Assembly: GCF_009727055.1 (NCBI RefSeq)
Contig: NC_052349.1
Span: 96,185,446 to 96,249,445 of the forward strand
Direction of reading: 5' to 3'
DNA from: Benincasa hispida
Lineage: Eukaryota; Streptophyta; Magnoliopsida; Cucurbitales; Cucurbitaceae
DNA length: 64,000 bases
This document shows positions 13,101-21,480 of the stretch, in pieces. Both the position numbers and the translations under genes were made by a program. Each line of letters starts with the position of its first letter. Within the stretch, counting starts at the first letter, position 1. Under the pieces are notes generated by a model, which was not told the origin of the DNA, ran no database searches, and worked only from the letters and a program-made list of their open reading frames with translations.

Positions 13101-16100
13101 ATTAGTGGCTCTTCTGTGATGTGATCATCCATCTCCATGCTCTTAATAAAGTAGCGAACATTTGATCTCCATGAATAGTAGTTGGATCCATTCAACTTGT
13201 GTTCAATTACTTTTGACACCATAGGAACAATCTCAGACATGACTACTGGTTTCTTATCAGCCATTACCTCAAAAAATAGACACCGAACAGTAGAGAATCA
13301 AACCCTAATTTACCGAAGAGATGTCTTTACAAGCAGTGAGTATATCTATATATCCCAAACAAACACACCACCAAGAAGAGTCAATAAAACTGAAGAAACC
13401 CACAAAAGACAAACCAAAATAAATGGCACACGTGCCTACACGCGCCAGCGCGTGGACAGACGACAGAGTGGATTGTGGAACAAGCGGTGTGTGAGCCCCA
13501 CGCGCTGGTCAGATGAGATTTGAACTTTGGGGTTTTGTAGATCGGCTGCTGGGCTCCTTGACGAACTGGGCAGTGTCAAAAAACTAGCTTTTTTTTTCCT
13601 GCGGTAGCTAACGATGGCGAACGAACCAAAGACGGCGACTGTGAGCAAAAGTGTAAACTCACCTCTCCACAAACCCTAAACGTATCACAAACGGGTTCTA
13701 CATTCTCAAACCCTAAGGTTCACAAAACCCTAAGTTTGTTTAGAGAGCTCTGATACCATGTAAAACTCTTAGGTTTGAGAAAGAATCAGAATGCTCTATT
13801 CATTCACCAAAGATACGAATATATACCTTAAACAGTGACTTCGAAGACTTCTCTATACAAGATTTAAATTTGAATTGGCAAGCTTTCATCTCCCCCGCTT
13901 CTTAGGCTTGTTGTCTAGCTTTACTTTCGGTTTATCGCTTTATCAATTTGCTTGTTTTTATTTGGCCTTTGTGCCGTTGTATGAACATGATGAGGGTGCT
14001 TAGGGGGTGTCAACCTAGTTGAGAGGCCTGGGTGCGCTTCCTGATCCTTTCTTTCAGTTTTGCCTTGTTTTTCTCATTTTGTTCTTTATTCATGCTCCTC
14101 ATATAACTCTCTTGTACCTTGAGCATTAGTCTCTTTTTATTTAATTATAATAAAGAGGCTCGTTTCCGTTTCCAAAAAAAGATATGAATATATACAAGTG
14201 TACAAAGCATAGAAAAGGAATATATCACAAAATATTTATAAGAATGGAAAACCCTAACTATAGAATTATAACAATACTTTATTCATATTCCTTCCAGAGA
14301 ATCAATGCAAGGCTGGAATTCTTTTGTGTTAATGCTCCTAGAATTTCAGAAAAATTTTGAAGCTTCTGCTAAGCCTTTTATCCCGAGAAGGGAGTCAACA
14401 AATATTGCTTTGCCAAACCAACGAGAAGACTATGTGGACATTGTGAAGACTTCGAATGTCCAACAAAGCTCTATTTTCTCATCAAAGAAACAGAGCATGG
14501 ATTCAACCGCTTTTCCTTGTCTGAAGAATTCCCTCGTCTGAAGACATTGTGACCCTTGACATCCCTTCGAAAGAAATTTAAATGGGTTTTGCCGCCAAGA
14601 ATATAGTTGTCTCTGCTGATTCACTTTCCAAGATTTTCAGCCCCACACCTGAAGTTGTTTCAAGTCCATTCATTTCCCTATCCAATGAGGTCTAGCTTTT
14701 AAAGGACAAAGCAACAAGTTCCTTCTTCAATGAAAAAGAAGTAAATGCTTGCACTAATAATCTCTCTTGGAATTTCAAGTGATGGCAACCCTCTTCAACC
14801 GGTAGTCCCTTCTCCATTGCTCCACTGCAAAAGTAATCTGGATTCTTCTCCCCCAGCGTGTGACTCTCAACCGTTGATACAAAGAAGATTTTTAACTTGT
14901 TCAAGCCTTTTCCCAAGCATTTTGCCAGGAAAAAGACTTCGTTTCTAAACTCTTAGTTTATGATTGTGAACTCGGATTTGTTTGAATCTCACTGCGTCAA
15001 AGTTCAACTCCTACGGCTTATACCTGAAAGGTCTGACAAATCTTCTTCGACTTATTCTCCTTTTTCTCTTTCAGATCTTGAAATCCCTGGCTCAAATGTA
15101 AATTTTGTGAGAGGACTCTCGGCTAGTAATCCAAGCAACTTTCATCACAAAAAACATGACTAAGATGGGGATTCGGAAGGGGATTCATTACCAAGTGCTA
15201 GCAGTAAAGAGCTTGAAAAATATGAAGTAGAGGATTTATGAAATGAAGAAGAGAGTTTATGGGTTTGATAACAACATTTGTCAATTATTTCAACCAGAGG
15301 AAGCTCATTCGATTGGAAAGGTTGAAGTTTCTATATTTACTCCTCTTGATAAGAGTGAAATTCCTAAGCATTCTGCATTCAATAATAGATGCTTGTGGTA
15401 TCGTTCTTGGGTGAGTTTTGTTTCTAGATGATTGTGCTTTATTGGGGCTGTTATTTTGTTTAGTCTTCAAGATCCTACCGTAGTTCACCAGAGGCTTGGA
15501 GGCATCTCTAAATGGTTGGTGTTTATCAATTTGTTTGAAGGAAGTTATGATGGTTTTAGCTGTCGCCCCCATTTTTTTCTTTAGTTAAAGTTGAGTTCGA
15601 GAGGTCTTAACAAGTCCTTTAGAAAATTCAAATTGTTTAAGGGGAGGCTTCTGCAATGGCATCTTTCTAGTCATGTTGGTTATGTTTTCTACTCCAAGCA
15701 TCAGCTGCTTTATTATGCTTCGAAGTTCTCCATCACTCTTGGCTCTAGCTTCACTCTTTGCTAGTTGTTCAATTCGTTTTGGAATGTTCATTCTATGGGT
15801 GCTTCTATTGTAGTCTCTTTCAACTCCAAGGATTAGTCTTTTCATTTTTTCTCTTGTTATTCCGATTTTTACATTGTATTCTTTCTTTATTCGTTTCATT
15901 GTAATTTGAGCTTTTGGCTCTTTTATTATATCAATGAAAAAAGTCTTGTTTTCGTTTCAAAAAAAATAATAATCAAAAAGTACAACAAACGGATGCCCAT
16001 AACAAAGCGCTAAACCTCACCCCCCTCCTAAACCTTCTCCAAAGACTATTTTGTCCCACTAAAAAGTCTATTGTTTCACTCAATCCACACGGCCCACAAG

Positions 16101-19100
16101 AGCACTAAACAACAAGCCTGGCACAAGATCCTCCCCTTATGAAAAAAGGCGAGTTCATCACAATCTCGTCAAACAAAGACCAGCAATCCCTATCACAAAC
16201 CACATCAACCCCAAACATCCTAAAGCACTCATTCCAGATAGAGTAGGTAAACTAGTAGCCCCACAGAAGATTATCAAGATCCTTGATCCTTCTCCTGCCA
16301 TCGCCTATCTACAAAGATCACACCATTGTGGGTGCAAAACCAAGGTAGCATGTCGTTGAATACAATCCTGGGTGTTTACTCTTCCATGAAGGACTTGCTA
16401 GACAAAAAACTACACTTGCATAGGAACAATAACCTTCCCAGATATTGTATCATCATCGATCCATTTTACATTTTATTGTTCCAAAGCCTTAATGGATTAT
16501 AGTTGCTTTTCGTTTACTATTAGAGACTTTGGTTTCGAGATGAATCCATGTCCCGATCAACCATTAAAAGGATTCTTTTTTCCACCAATCATCCACCCTG
16601 GGAGCAAATGAAAGATGGAGAGTCTACATGTTTTGAACTTGAAAGGAACTCATACCCCATTCCTAAGCATCAAGAGTTTATGATCGGAGGTGTATTGGTT
16701 CAAAAATATCAAGGCTCTATTGACTATTTATCTATTGAAAGGTTTTGTGCCTTGATTTATCCACCATAGGAAGGGACTTGGGGGTCTTGGAGATATGACT
16801 CATTGCTCCAACATTCAAATTTGAGGGTGAATTTGAGGGTGGAGATGTAACTGTGTACCAATTTTTTTGTATTCTAGAGTGTAGAAGCTTGTTCGAAGTC
16901 TTCATGATTCAAATAGACTTTGTTTGGTTGAATAGGATAATGGAACAAAAGTCACTAATATTCTGTTGGCCTGCTCTCAAGATACGATACCAATCATCAT
17001 GAAAGTTTCTCCCATGTATACTAATAGTGGGTGATAAGTCAATGGAAGCAAGCATGTACAGTGCCCAAGGTGGTTAAGGGGAATTAATGGGGGGGCAGGT
17101 GATTTGGGGTAGGAGGGCCTGTGGGTAGTTCCATAGATATTTTTCTGAATAATGCTTTTGTGAAAGGTCTCATTAATGGAGGGGGGATGAAGCGGGTGGG
17201 TAGTTGGTGCATGGTGGTAAGCTATTTTATCTTTTTATGATTCACCATAATTGGAAAAGCCTTTAGCAACTAGTCTTATCAAGAAGGGATCTCCCAAACC
17301 CCTGCCTTTAGGTGGTCTCTTTTGACCTAATATACTTCCAAGTTTTTTTATTAAAATAATAATAATAATAAGATAAATATACTTTTCGCAGAAACAAGTA
17401 CCTGCTTTTTATGATTTTTCCAACATAATTTTTTATGCTCCACTCTCCAAAAAATCCTCCCTCCAAATGGCATTGAATTGTCTCTAAAAGCAAACAAATA
17501 TCTTTGACGAACTTTTGCTTCATAGATTCACTAACATTGAGAATAATCAGCGAACGTAATATCTCCAATCGAAAAAAGATCTGCAATTCATGTCTGGTGC
17601 TTGTTAAGAAAAAATGCATGAAGGAAATGGATTCAGATCATTCAACTATCAATCTCAAAAGAAATATAAGAAAACTATAAGTAAGCAAAAATAAATAATT
17701 CAATCCAAGGATACTCTCTGACTATGTGTTCTGAGGTTTGTCCAGCAGATCCTGTACTACACTCCTCGAAGGGGAGGCCACTGATCTTGGGCTTGGTAGA
17801 CAAGTCTTCGGGCTCCCTCAGCAAGAGTTCATTTAGTTTTGTAGCAACTGCACAACTGATACTTGAATCAGACTTTCTGGCATTTGGTTGATCATCTGAA
17901 GTTCCCTGCATTTCCTGCTTTTGACTTAACCAGTATATAGTTGAACTCACAAGTCGCTCCGCCAATGCACCCAAGTCAACAACTTTGGACTCGAGTCCTT
18001 GCTGGATCTTACTGGAAAGATTATTGAAAAAATCTTCGGAAGTCTCCAAATGATGGTCAATTGTTGCTTCAGCCAATGTTTCAGAGGCCTTAGCCAAGGG
18101 ATTTTCTTGACCTGATGATGTTGTTGGTTCTTTGCTTTCTTGTTGCAACCATCTTAAACTATCATCTTTTTTAACGAGAATGTCCCACTGTAATTGCAAC
18201 TTCTCCGGTAACAAAAGCCCACATAAAGTGGATTTCTTGATCTGTTTTACCCAGCTTTTGAAAAATTTCAATTTCTTTGAGCTATTACAATATCTGTCAA
18301 AGTAAGCATTTTCAAGATCAATCTTCACGTGTTCAAATGCTGCCTTGTAAAAATCTGCCCAAGTGAATTTTTGGATTGAATGTCTAGTTTTCTTCTCTGC
18401 TTTCATTTTACCATCTCCATCTTGAGAACACTTAACAGAAAGAGAAGCATCAAAATCAACAACATTATGTGATCTGGTCAAATCACCACCAAGTTTGCAA
18501 GTATTGTTACCTTTTTCAGTCCCCAATTCTTCCAAACACCTATCTTCATTAGTAGGCTCCAACATGAGAGGGTAGAATTCGTTGTCAATGACAAAGAGAA
18601 GAGCTGAAGAAACCATAAAAGGTTTTAAGATTCCTAAATGTGAACCACCATTGGCATTCGAAATAGACACCAATGCCCAATAACCTTCCCCATAAAGAAA
18701 ACTCATAAGAAGCTGAAAAAAAGGAATAGGTTTTGGCATTTTACAGTCATCCAGTTCAAGTGCCATCATTTCCAAAACCTCATCAGCAAAAAATTTTCCA
18801 TTACTTCCCTGGATGATCTTTACTGGCGCTTCTGGAAATTCAAGCACAAGAAATGGATAAGATAAATGACCCTTGTATCTCACTAATTCCCTACACTTCT
18901 GCACAGCCTTAACATGTAGCTTTACAGCACCATCACCAAGCAAGTCCAAAGATACTTTCCTTTGCTCATAGCCATCTGATCTCATTTTCAATCCTCCTGG
19001 TACAAGCAAAGGATCATCAGATCTGTCTTCAAACAATGTCTTCCAATCAAACAATTCAAGATTGCAAAACTTGCATTCTAGTGGCTTCTCGCTTTTATCC

Positions 19101-20014
19101 AAAATCTCAAGGCACAGTCGAGCTTGAACTTTCTTCTGAAACTTATAAATGTCAAAATTTCTCAAAGGCATTCCTATCTTAGGGTAAATCAGCCCAAAAG
19201 GAAGAAGCGCAGATCCCAAAACTATGGAGTTCGACGAGCAAAATCCCCATCCTAAGTTCCTAATTCCACTCTTTAAAAAACTAATTTTTTCTTTCAGCTC
19301 ATCATTATTTATCCTATTATCAGCAGACTCATGGCTAACATTAATCCAACTAAATTGAATATCCCTCTGCGAAAATGCAGCATTCACACTTTCAAACAAC
19401 CCATAAAATCTTCTACTAAACAAATCCCGATCATTAACACATTCATCGTCAATAGCCACTCCCAGAAATCCAGACAAACATCCAACCAATTCGGAAAATG
19501 GTGAAAATAAAACAACCAATTTTTTTCTAACACCAAGGCAATCAAAACTTTCAGAGGCCATTCTAAGTTCCAAATCTTCCATCACAGAGTTCCAAGCATA
19601 GTCATGCAAAAGTTGACGCATCGATGCTGCGAGACACGAAGCCTGTGAGGTCATCGATTCAGAAGCTTCACACAATGGAAATCGATGAAGTTTCAACAAC
19701 AGATCAATGGCATTTGAGAGAGAATGGAAAGTTGCAGTTGGGTGGTCAAAGGAGAGAGAAAGAGGGCAACTAGGAATCAAACTGTGGAGTTTGGAGGAGG
19801 AAAGGAGAGGAGAGAGAGAGGAAAAGAAGAATCTGAAGGAGAAGAGAGTTGAGGATGAAAATGGAGGAAAAGATAGTAGAATTTTGGCAGTAGAAGTGAC
19901 AGCAGTGAGATATGAAGATGGGCTTTGGAGATGGTGAAGTGGGTTGAGATCAACAAGGAGGACTATTCGGTGGGTTTTGGAGTAATCTAAAATTGGATCA
20001 AACGCCATTGCCAC
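3551..20014 (-). CDS. TICRR: Treslin/TICRR/SLD3-type DNA replication initiation protein (3 exons)
   Basis: Family role: Treslin/SLD3 proteins act in the nucleus, bringing CDC45 to the loaded MCM2-7 helicase and binding TopBP1/DPB11 after CDK phosphorylation, so they help fire replication origins. Seen here: ATG at 20014, exons 20014-17715, 17599-17402 and 4112-3551, all with GT/AG borders and matching phases, giving 1,019 residues. The N-terminal 350 residues begin with a von Willebrand-like opening (HRIVLLVDLNP, residues about 14-24). Residues about 770-850, spanning all three exons, match the Treslin/SLD3 core: HELQIFFRLEILRS aligns with the family's LQ-F-RLE motif and the next helices end in SLGDIVNKIYEKMD. 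The C-terminus has a conserved-looking RRFASFTSWVPDLHRVW block (about 930-946), a basic KARKPK...KKASKRK stretch (probable nuclear signal) and a TPEK site (Thr about 980) fitting the CDK consensus. No stop or frameshift is seen. The plant protein is shorter than vertebrate Treslin, which has a long C-terminal tail. Intron 2 is 13.3 kb and full of transposons. Confidence 0.82.
4318..4615. mobile_element. MITE with about 43-bp terminal inverted repeats
   Basis: The left end (caaaaaccactcctaaagta...) and the reverse complement of the right end match over about 43 bp with few differences, and the interior is itself partly palindromic (repeats of 'gggtccaatttctac' and 'caattttaacatttgta' on both arms). 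No coding capacity. The flanks do not show a clear target duplication, so the superfamily is open. It lies 205 bp inside intron 2 from exon 3. Confidence 0.75.
4616..5665. other. AT-rich intron sequence, no element recognised
   Basis: No protein-like frame. A TATAAATAGAGAATTC phrase at about 5184-5199 resembles a plant TATA box and might come from a truncated LTR, but I could not find the other parts of such an element. A poly-A tract (5606-5630) sits just before the next element. Confidence 0.4.
5666..7330 (+). mobile_element. short non-autonomous copia (Tnt1-like) element, copy 1
   Basis: The left LTR (about 5666-6046) has a TATA box (5715-5722) and ends CCCAACA. It is followed by a primer site TGGTATCAAAAC (6049-6060), close to the initiator-tRNA-Met type. 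The interior begins with a decayed copia gag: the phrase FDLWQVQVKDVLI can be read near 6133-6172. The right LTR starts near 7185 and is recognisable to about 7330, then lost. No protease, integrase or reverse transcriptase is present. A near-identical layout occurs at 55644-57110. Confidence 0.75.
6325..6845. mobile_element. hAT-like non-autonomous insertion in the short copia element
   Basis: Begins TAGGGGTG and ends CACCCCTA, so the ends are inverted repeats. It is flanked by 8-bp CATGAGCA (6317-6324) and CATGGACA (6846-6853), each one change away from CATGGGCA, the uninterrupted sequence in the sister element at 56441-56448. An 8-bp duplication and short TIRs fit the hAT superfamily. The interior is full of GGTTCGAA / AACCGAACC words and has no coding frame. 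A phrase near 6590-6603 (ctcgatcccgcgacc) resembles a tRNA-derived B-box but no complete tRNA fold is present. Confidence 0.75.
7365..7535 (-). pseudogene. LINE reverse-transcriptase fragment
   Basis: Minus-strand translation contains SYKVGNFPFNYLGFPIGG and KIDKWRGLTLSK, which follow the plant L1-type LINE pattern (VG-x-P-x-YLG-x-P-x-GG, then a KW...LS-K block after the catalytic core). Only about 57 codons remain. It is bounded on one side by the TRIM at 7536 and on the other by the truncated right LTR of the short copia element. Confidence 0.7.
7536..8223 (-). mobile_element. TRIM-type miniature LTR element
   Basis: Two direct copies of about 180 bp (roughly 7536-7712 and 8042-8223) share the phrase 'aatggtatgataat...cttcatggctttg' and end CTCCTAACA. 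Between them lie 330 bp without an open frame of interest. A degraded primer site (gataccaatt, 8033-8042, on plus; TGGTATC on minus) next to the right copy sets the orientation as minus. A third LTR of the family is at 54889-55098. The element belongs to the small dispersed LTRs common in eudicots. Confidence 0.65.
8224..8418. other. spacer between TRIM and LINE fragment
   Basis: No feature recognised. Confidence 0.4.
8419..8700 (-). pseudogene. second LINE reverse-transcriptase fragment
   Basis: The minus-strand peptide reads LPATYLDLPLNARWKGKGT, then CLTLVQATLSILLIYYL and GLGISDINWKSRALLLKYW-like text. These are the YLG-LP, RLTLIQA-LSS-PIYYLS and GGLGI...NRALL-KW blocks of plant LINEs, in the right order and spacing but with substitutions and missing segments. 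It covers the same part of the protein as the fragment at 7365-7535, so the two come from different LINE copies. Confidence 0.72.
8701..8978 (+). pseudogene. LINE ORF1-like segment, left of the copia insertion
   Basis: Continues on the far side of the copia element at 14279: removing the insertion rejoins 'ttttggggtagatact' to 'ttattcatattcc'. The sequence is non-coding in detail because of frameshifts, but continuity across the insertion and the LINE 3' end downstream suggest an ORF1-type region. Confidence 0.4.
8979..8983. repeat. target site duplication ATACT (left)
   Basis: The identical 5-mer follows the element at 14274-14278. A 5-bp duplication is the usual size for copia elements. 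Confidence 0.9.
8984..9128 (-). repeat. copia 3' LTR
   Basis: 145 bp; on plus it starts TGTAAAACTC and ends ATTATAAC. Compared with the other LTR there are four single-base differences, indicating an insertion that is not very recent but not ancient. Confidence 0.88.
9185..9856 (-). pseudogene. copia reverse transcriptase C-terminus and RNase H
   Basis: 223 codons open on minus. Contains the copia RNase H landmarks in order: YFSDADWAG (first Asp), TSGYCVFVGSNLISWKSKKQ, RSSAESEYRA (catalytic Glu) and LWCDNQIAL (Asp), then the conserved HERTKHIEVDCHFVRE segment. The frame ends with an early stop shortly after. The N-terminal side (PDIAYSVSIVSQYMSCP) is the connection region; the part joining it to the catalytic core (9857-10031) is frameshifted. 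Confidence 0.9.
10032..10970 (-). pseudogene. copia reverse transcriptase (frameshifted)
   Basis: Three overlapping minus frames make up one domain. 10403-10032 holds LDIKNAFLHGDL (first catalytic Asp), SLYGLKQSPRAW and the YVDD active site (10085-10074), all intact. 10815-10435 holds the upstream part, with WDLISFPAGKKAISCKWVFAVK as in the copia W-L-P-K-W-VF-K block. The frame changes near 10420 and again near 10815, and the N-terminal linker to 10970 is in a third frame. The catalytic residues survive but the protein cannot be made in one piece. Confidence 0.88.
11000..11896 (-). pseudogene. copia integrase
   Basis: 298 codons open on minus. Begins in the HHCC zinc region (EHCRLGHLS...CESCQFAKFHR), then the core with Asp in LVHSDVWGP, Asp in LRSDNVKEYF (the usual Gly after SDN is Val) and Glu in NGVAEWKNR, spaced as in the D,D-35-E family. 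The C-terminal part has the copia GYTCFVRD...KLDPKSLKCIFLGYS...KGYRCY segment. The frame is cut off from gag/protease upstream by frameshifts. Confidence 0.9.
12169..13264 (-). pseudogene. copia gag with zinc knuckle and protease motif
   Basis: Starts at ATG 13264 (MADKKPVVMSEI) and reads the UBN2-type copia gag pattern (LNGSNYYSWRSNVRYFIKSM), changes frame around 13020-13080 and 12840-12940, then stays open to 12169. The CCHC knuckle CYYCHKPGHTKREC is complete (12522-12481). The protease motif near 12255-12225 reads IDSSATDHM, with Ser where the copia active-site triplet DSG has Gly, so the protease is probably dead as well as frameshifted. Confidence 0.88.
13745..13758 (-). other. primer binding site (initiator tRNA-Met type)
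   Basis: Minus strand reads TGGTATCAGAGCTC immediately after the 5' LTR end. This matches the 3' end of plant initiator tRNA-Met and fixes the orientation of the copia element. Confidence 0.92.
13759..14273 (-). repeat. copia 5' LTR interrupted by a LINE tail
   Basis: The LTR sequence runs 13759-13826 and resumes at 14180/14196 to 14273. The 353 bp between are foreign (see 13827-14179). Without them the LTR is about 146 bp, as long as the partner LTR. Confidence 0.9.
13827..14179 (+). mobile_element. 5'-truncated LINE inserted in the copia LTR
   Basis: 353 bp flanked by a 16-bp target duplication, AGATACGAATATATAC (13811-13826) and AGATATGAATATATAC (14180-14195). The insertion ends in an A run preceded by 'aataaagaggctcgtttccgt', the typical 3' UTR end of plant L1 LINEs, and contains the 3' UTR phrase 'gggggtgtcaacctagttgaga'. 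It is only the LINE 3' UTR. It must be younger than the copia insertion. Confidence 0.88.
14274..14278. repeat. target site duplication ATACT (right)
   Basis: Pairs with 8979-8983. Confidence 0.9.
14279..15968 (+). mobile_element. degenerate LINE, 3' part
   Basis: Ends with 'tcaatgaaaaaagtcttgtt' and an A run at 15960-15968, the same 3' signature as the LINE tail at 14179, on the same strand. The body has only short frames (for example 14305-14541, 14960-15163) of ORF1-like composition and no reverse transcriptase, so ORF2 is deleted. It starts upstream of the copia insertion (8701-8978). Confidence 0.6.
15985..16470 (-). pseudogene. LINE C-terminal zinc-finger (zf-RVT) remnant
   Basis: Minus-strand translation around 16425-16310 reads VLHGRVNTQDCIQRHATL then PQWCDLC, the HGRLNT...LQRR...P-WC-LC signature of the zf-RVT domain at the end of plant LINE ORF2. 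Downstream text (LLWAVWIE-NNRLF near 16110-16060) matches the WVVWLERNNRVF block. Many stops and shifts. Confidence 0.65.
16471..17401. other. intron sequence without a recognised element
   Basis: Last part of intron 2 before exon 2. An open frame at 16548-16769 on plus has no recognisable domain. An AAT-type microsatellite lies at 17353-17370. Confidence 0.4.
17402..17599 (-). CDS. TICRR: TICRR-like gene, exon 2 (core SLD3/Treslin helices)
   Basis: 198 nt. Acceptor TTAACAAG ends at 17600 and donor CAG/GTACTT starts at 17401. It opens with one base completing codon 767 and closes with two bases of codon 833. It codes for THELQ-like helix residues (TRHELQIFFRLEILRS) and the following helices (VKDICLLLETIQ; IKNYVGKIIKS), the part that best identifies the family. 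Intron 1 between exons 1 and 2 is only 115 bp (17600-17714). Confidence 0.85.
17715..20014 (-). CDS. TICRR: TICRR-like gene, exon 1
   Basis: 2,300 nt coding residues 1-766 plus two bases of codon 767. The first ATG of the long open frame is used; MAMAF gives a second ATG two codons later as an alternative start. The frame runs past the splice site to a TAG at 17675, but I end the exon at 17715 because GTATCC follows and the phase then matches exon 2. The last 17 residues of the unspliced frame (ending FIFAYL) are intron sequence. The exon is Leu/Ser/Phe-rich at its N-terminus and acidic/lysine-rich near residues 500-570. Confidence 0.85.
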
Positions 20015-20577
20015 TTCAATCTGAAAGAATTCAGGACCAAGAAAAATTAAGATTTGAATAAACTATGAAAATGATATCTAGATCTTTGATTGTTACACTC
20101 ATAATTTAACAGGATTCCTTAAACAAGCCCTTTGAAGTTTCCAAACCTGTAGTATTATCTCAACTTGGTAAGCAATGTTCATCGATACAAAATCACAAAA
20201 GTAGAACTACCAGTGTTCATAAACCACCTATTAACATTTAGACATGACACCTATGCATCCAAAGGCACAATTTAATACTAATAATTGATATTTGTGAAGG
20301 AATTGAAGTATTTTTCGCTTTTTTTTTTCCTTTTTGTGAAGAGCACTAAAGAACAACAAAAATAAAATTAAATACATGTAAAAATTTATATATATACATG
20401 TGTAGCATTATGATAATGAGACATTGAGAAACAAGAATTGAGGAAGCTTCATGAAATTGTAAATATATAGACTTTCATGCTGCTTATTTCTTGTTTCTTC
20501 TAAAATTTTACTAAAACTAAAAGAAAGCCAAAAACAATAAAAGGTATAGAAAAACCCTAAGGCAGATCACCACACGA
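20015..20577 (-). promoter_or_regulatory. 5' flank of the TICRR-like gene
   Basis: Should hold the 5' UTR and promoter of the gene reading leftward from 20014. No clear TATA box or E2F-type TTTSSCGC element is visible in this AT-rich stretch, and the next recognisable feature is a LINE fragment at 20578. The position is inferred from the gene start only. Confidence 0.35.
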
Positions 20578-20905
20578 CTCAATGTGGAAAGGCATCAAAG
20601 GTCAAAGACTTTAGACCGATTGGTTTGGTCACATCCTTGTAGAAAAATCATATCGAAAGCCATGGCTGAGAGACTAAAACCGTGTTTCCTCACATTATTG
20701 ATGACTCACAAGCTAACTTTGATGAAGAGAGACAAATCCATAACACCATTTTGGTGGCCTCTAAAACCAAAGGAGACTGGAAAGCAAAGAAGCAGGAAGG
20801 TTCTCTATTGAAACTTAATTTCAAGAAGGCCTATGATAGGGTTGATTGGTCATAAGTAGATGCAATTCTTGAGCCAAAAAGCTTGAACCCAAGGTGGGGA
20901 AGGTG
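20578..20905 (+). pseudogene. LINE reverse-transcriptase fragment
   Basis: Plus-strand text includes KIISKAMAERLKPCFLTL (the plant LINE KII-KVLAERLK block) and, in another frame, LKLNFKKAYDRVDW (about 20808-20849), corresponding to the motif carrying the first catalytic Asp. That Asp is Asn here. Frameshifts separate the two blocks. Confidence 0.72.
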
Positions 20906-21480
20906 AATTTAGGGTTGTTTATCGTCTACAAATTACTTTATTTACAATAATGGGCATGTGTTTTGATGGATACCAACCATCAACAATTGCTCCCTTATCA
21001 TAAAAGCGTGCTAATTTACAATTCATACATGACCAAGAATTGGAGAAGGAAACATAATCGAACATTACATACAAGCAAACAGTCTCTAAATATATTCAGT
21101 ACCTCGCATACCAACACACGTATTTCAGCAGTCAACCATTATAATCATGTTATTCAACAATCTCATGCATAAACACAATCGTTCGACAAATGAGAAACCA
21201 CTTCAAGCATCCTTAGTTTAAACCGAAAGAAGGTTCCAGATGGGCTACCAATGGGTTCTTTATCCAAGGTCCACCTTAAATGCTAATTCAGTCTATCCAA
21301 AACTAACCCGAACCTAAATACAGAAGAATTCTGAGGTTAAAAGATACTTCGAAACACTTTAATTGAGTTCAAAAGGGTCTAAACAAAAATTTACCAGCTA
21401 CATCTTACCAAGGGCTTCGGTCCTTCCTGGATTGTGTTCGAACGAGTTCAAACTCGCAAATATATATACTCTATGAGTAA
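20906..21480. other. unassigned intergenic sequence
   Basis: Small plus frame at 20963-21172 without a recognisable domain. Nothing else seen. Confidence 0.35.

Larger units (their letters stand above)
8984..14273 (-). mobile_element. Ty1/copia retrotransposon with complete boundaries
   Basis: Minus-strand element, 5,290 bp including a 369-bp interruption in its 5' LTR. LTRs at 8984-9128 (3' LTR) and 13759-14273 (5' LTR) start TG/end CA and, after removing the inserted LINE tail, are both about 145 bp with four differences. The primer site TGGTATCAGAGC lies directly inside the 5' LTR (minus, 13758-13747) and is complementary to initiator tRNA-Met. A G-rich polypurine tract lies next to the 3' LTR (9129-9138). 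Gene order is gag, protease, integrase, reverse transcriptase, RNase H, as in copia. All frames are broken, so it is not autonomous now. Confidence 0.93.
4113..17401 (-). other. intron 2 of the TICRR-like gene, packed with transposons
   Basis: 13,289 bp, against 115 bp for intron 1. Contents in plus-strand order: MITE 4318-4615; short Tnt1-like element 5666-7330 with a hAT-like insertion; LINE piece 7365-7535; TRIM 7536-8223; LINE piece 8419-8700; LINE on plus broken by a copia element (8984-14273) which has a LINE tail in one LTR; LINE 3' part to 15968; LINE C-terminal piece 15985-16470. Both splice sites are intact, so splicing is probably maintained. Confidence 0.8.

Noticed and set aside
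17675..17714. Last 39 nt of the long frame of the replication gene as coding sequence
   Set aside because: The GT at 17714-17713 and perfect phase with exon 2, whose peptide continues the family domain, show that this part is intron.
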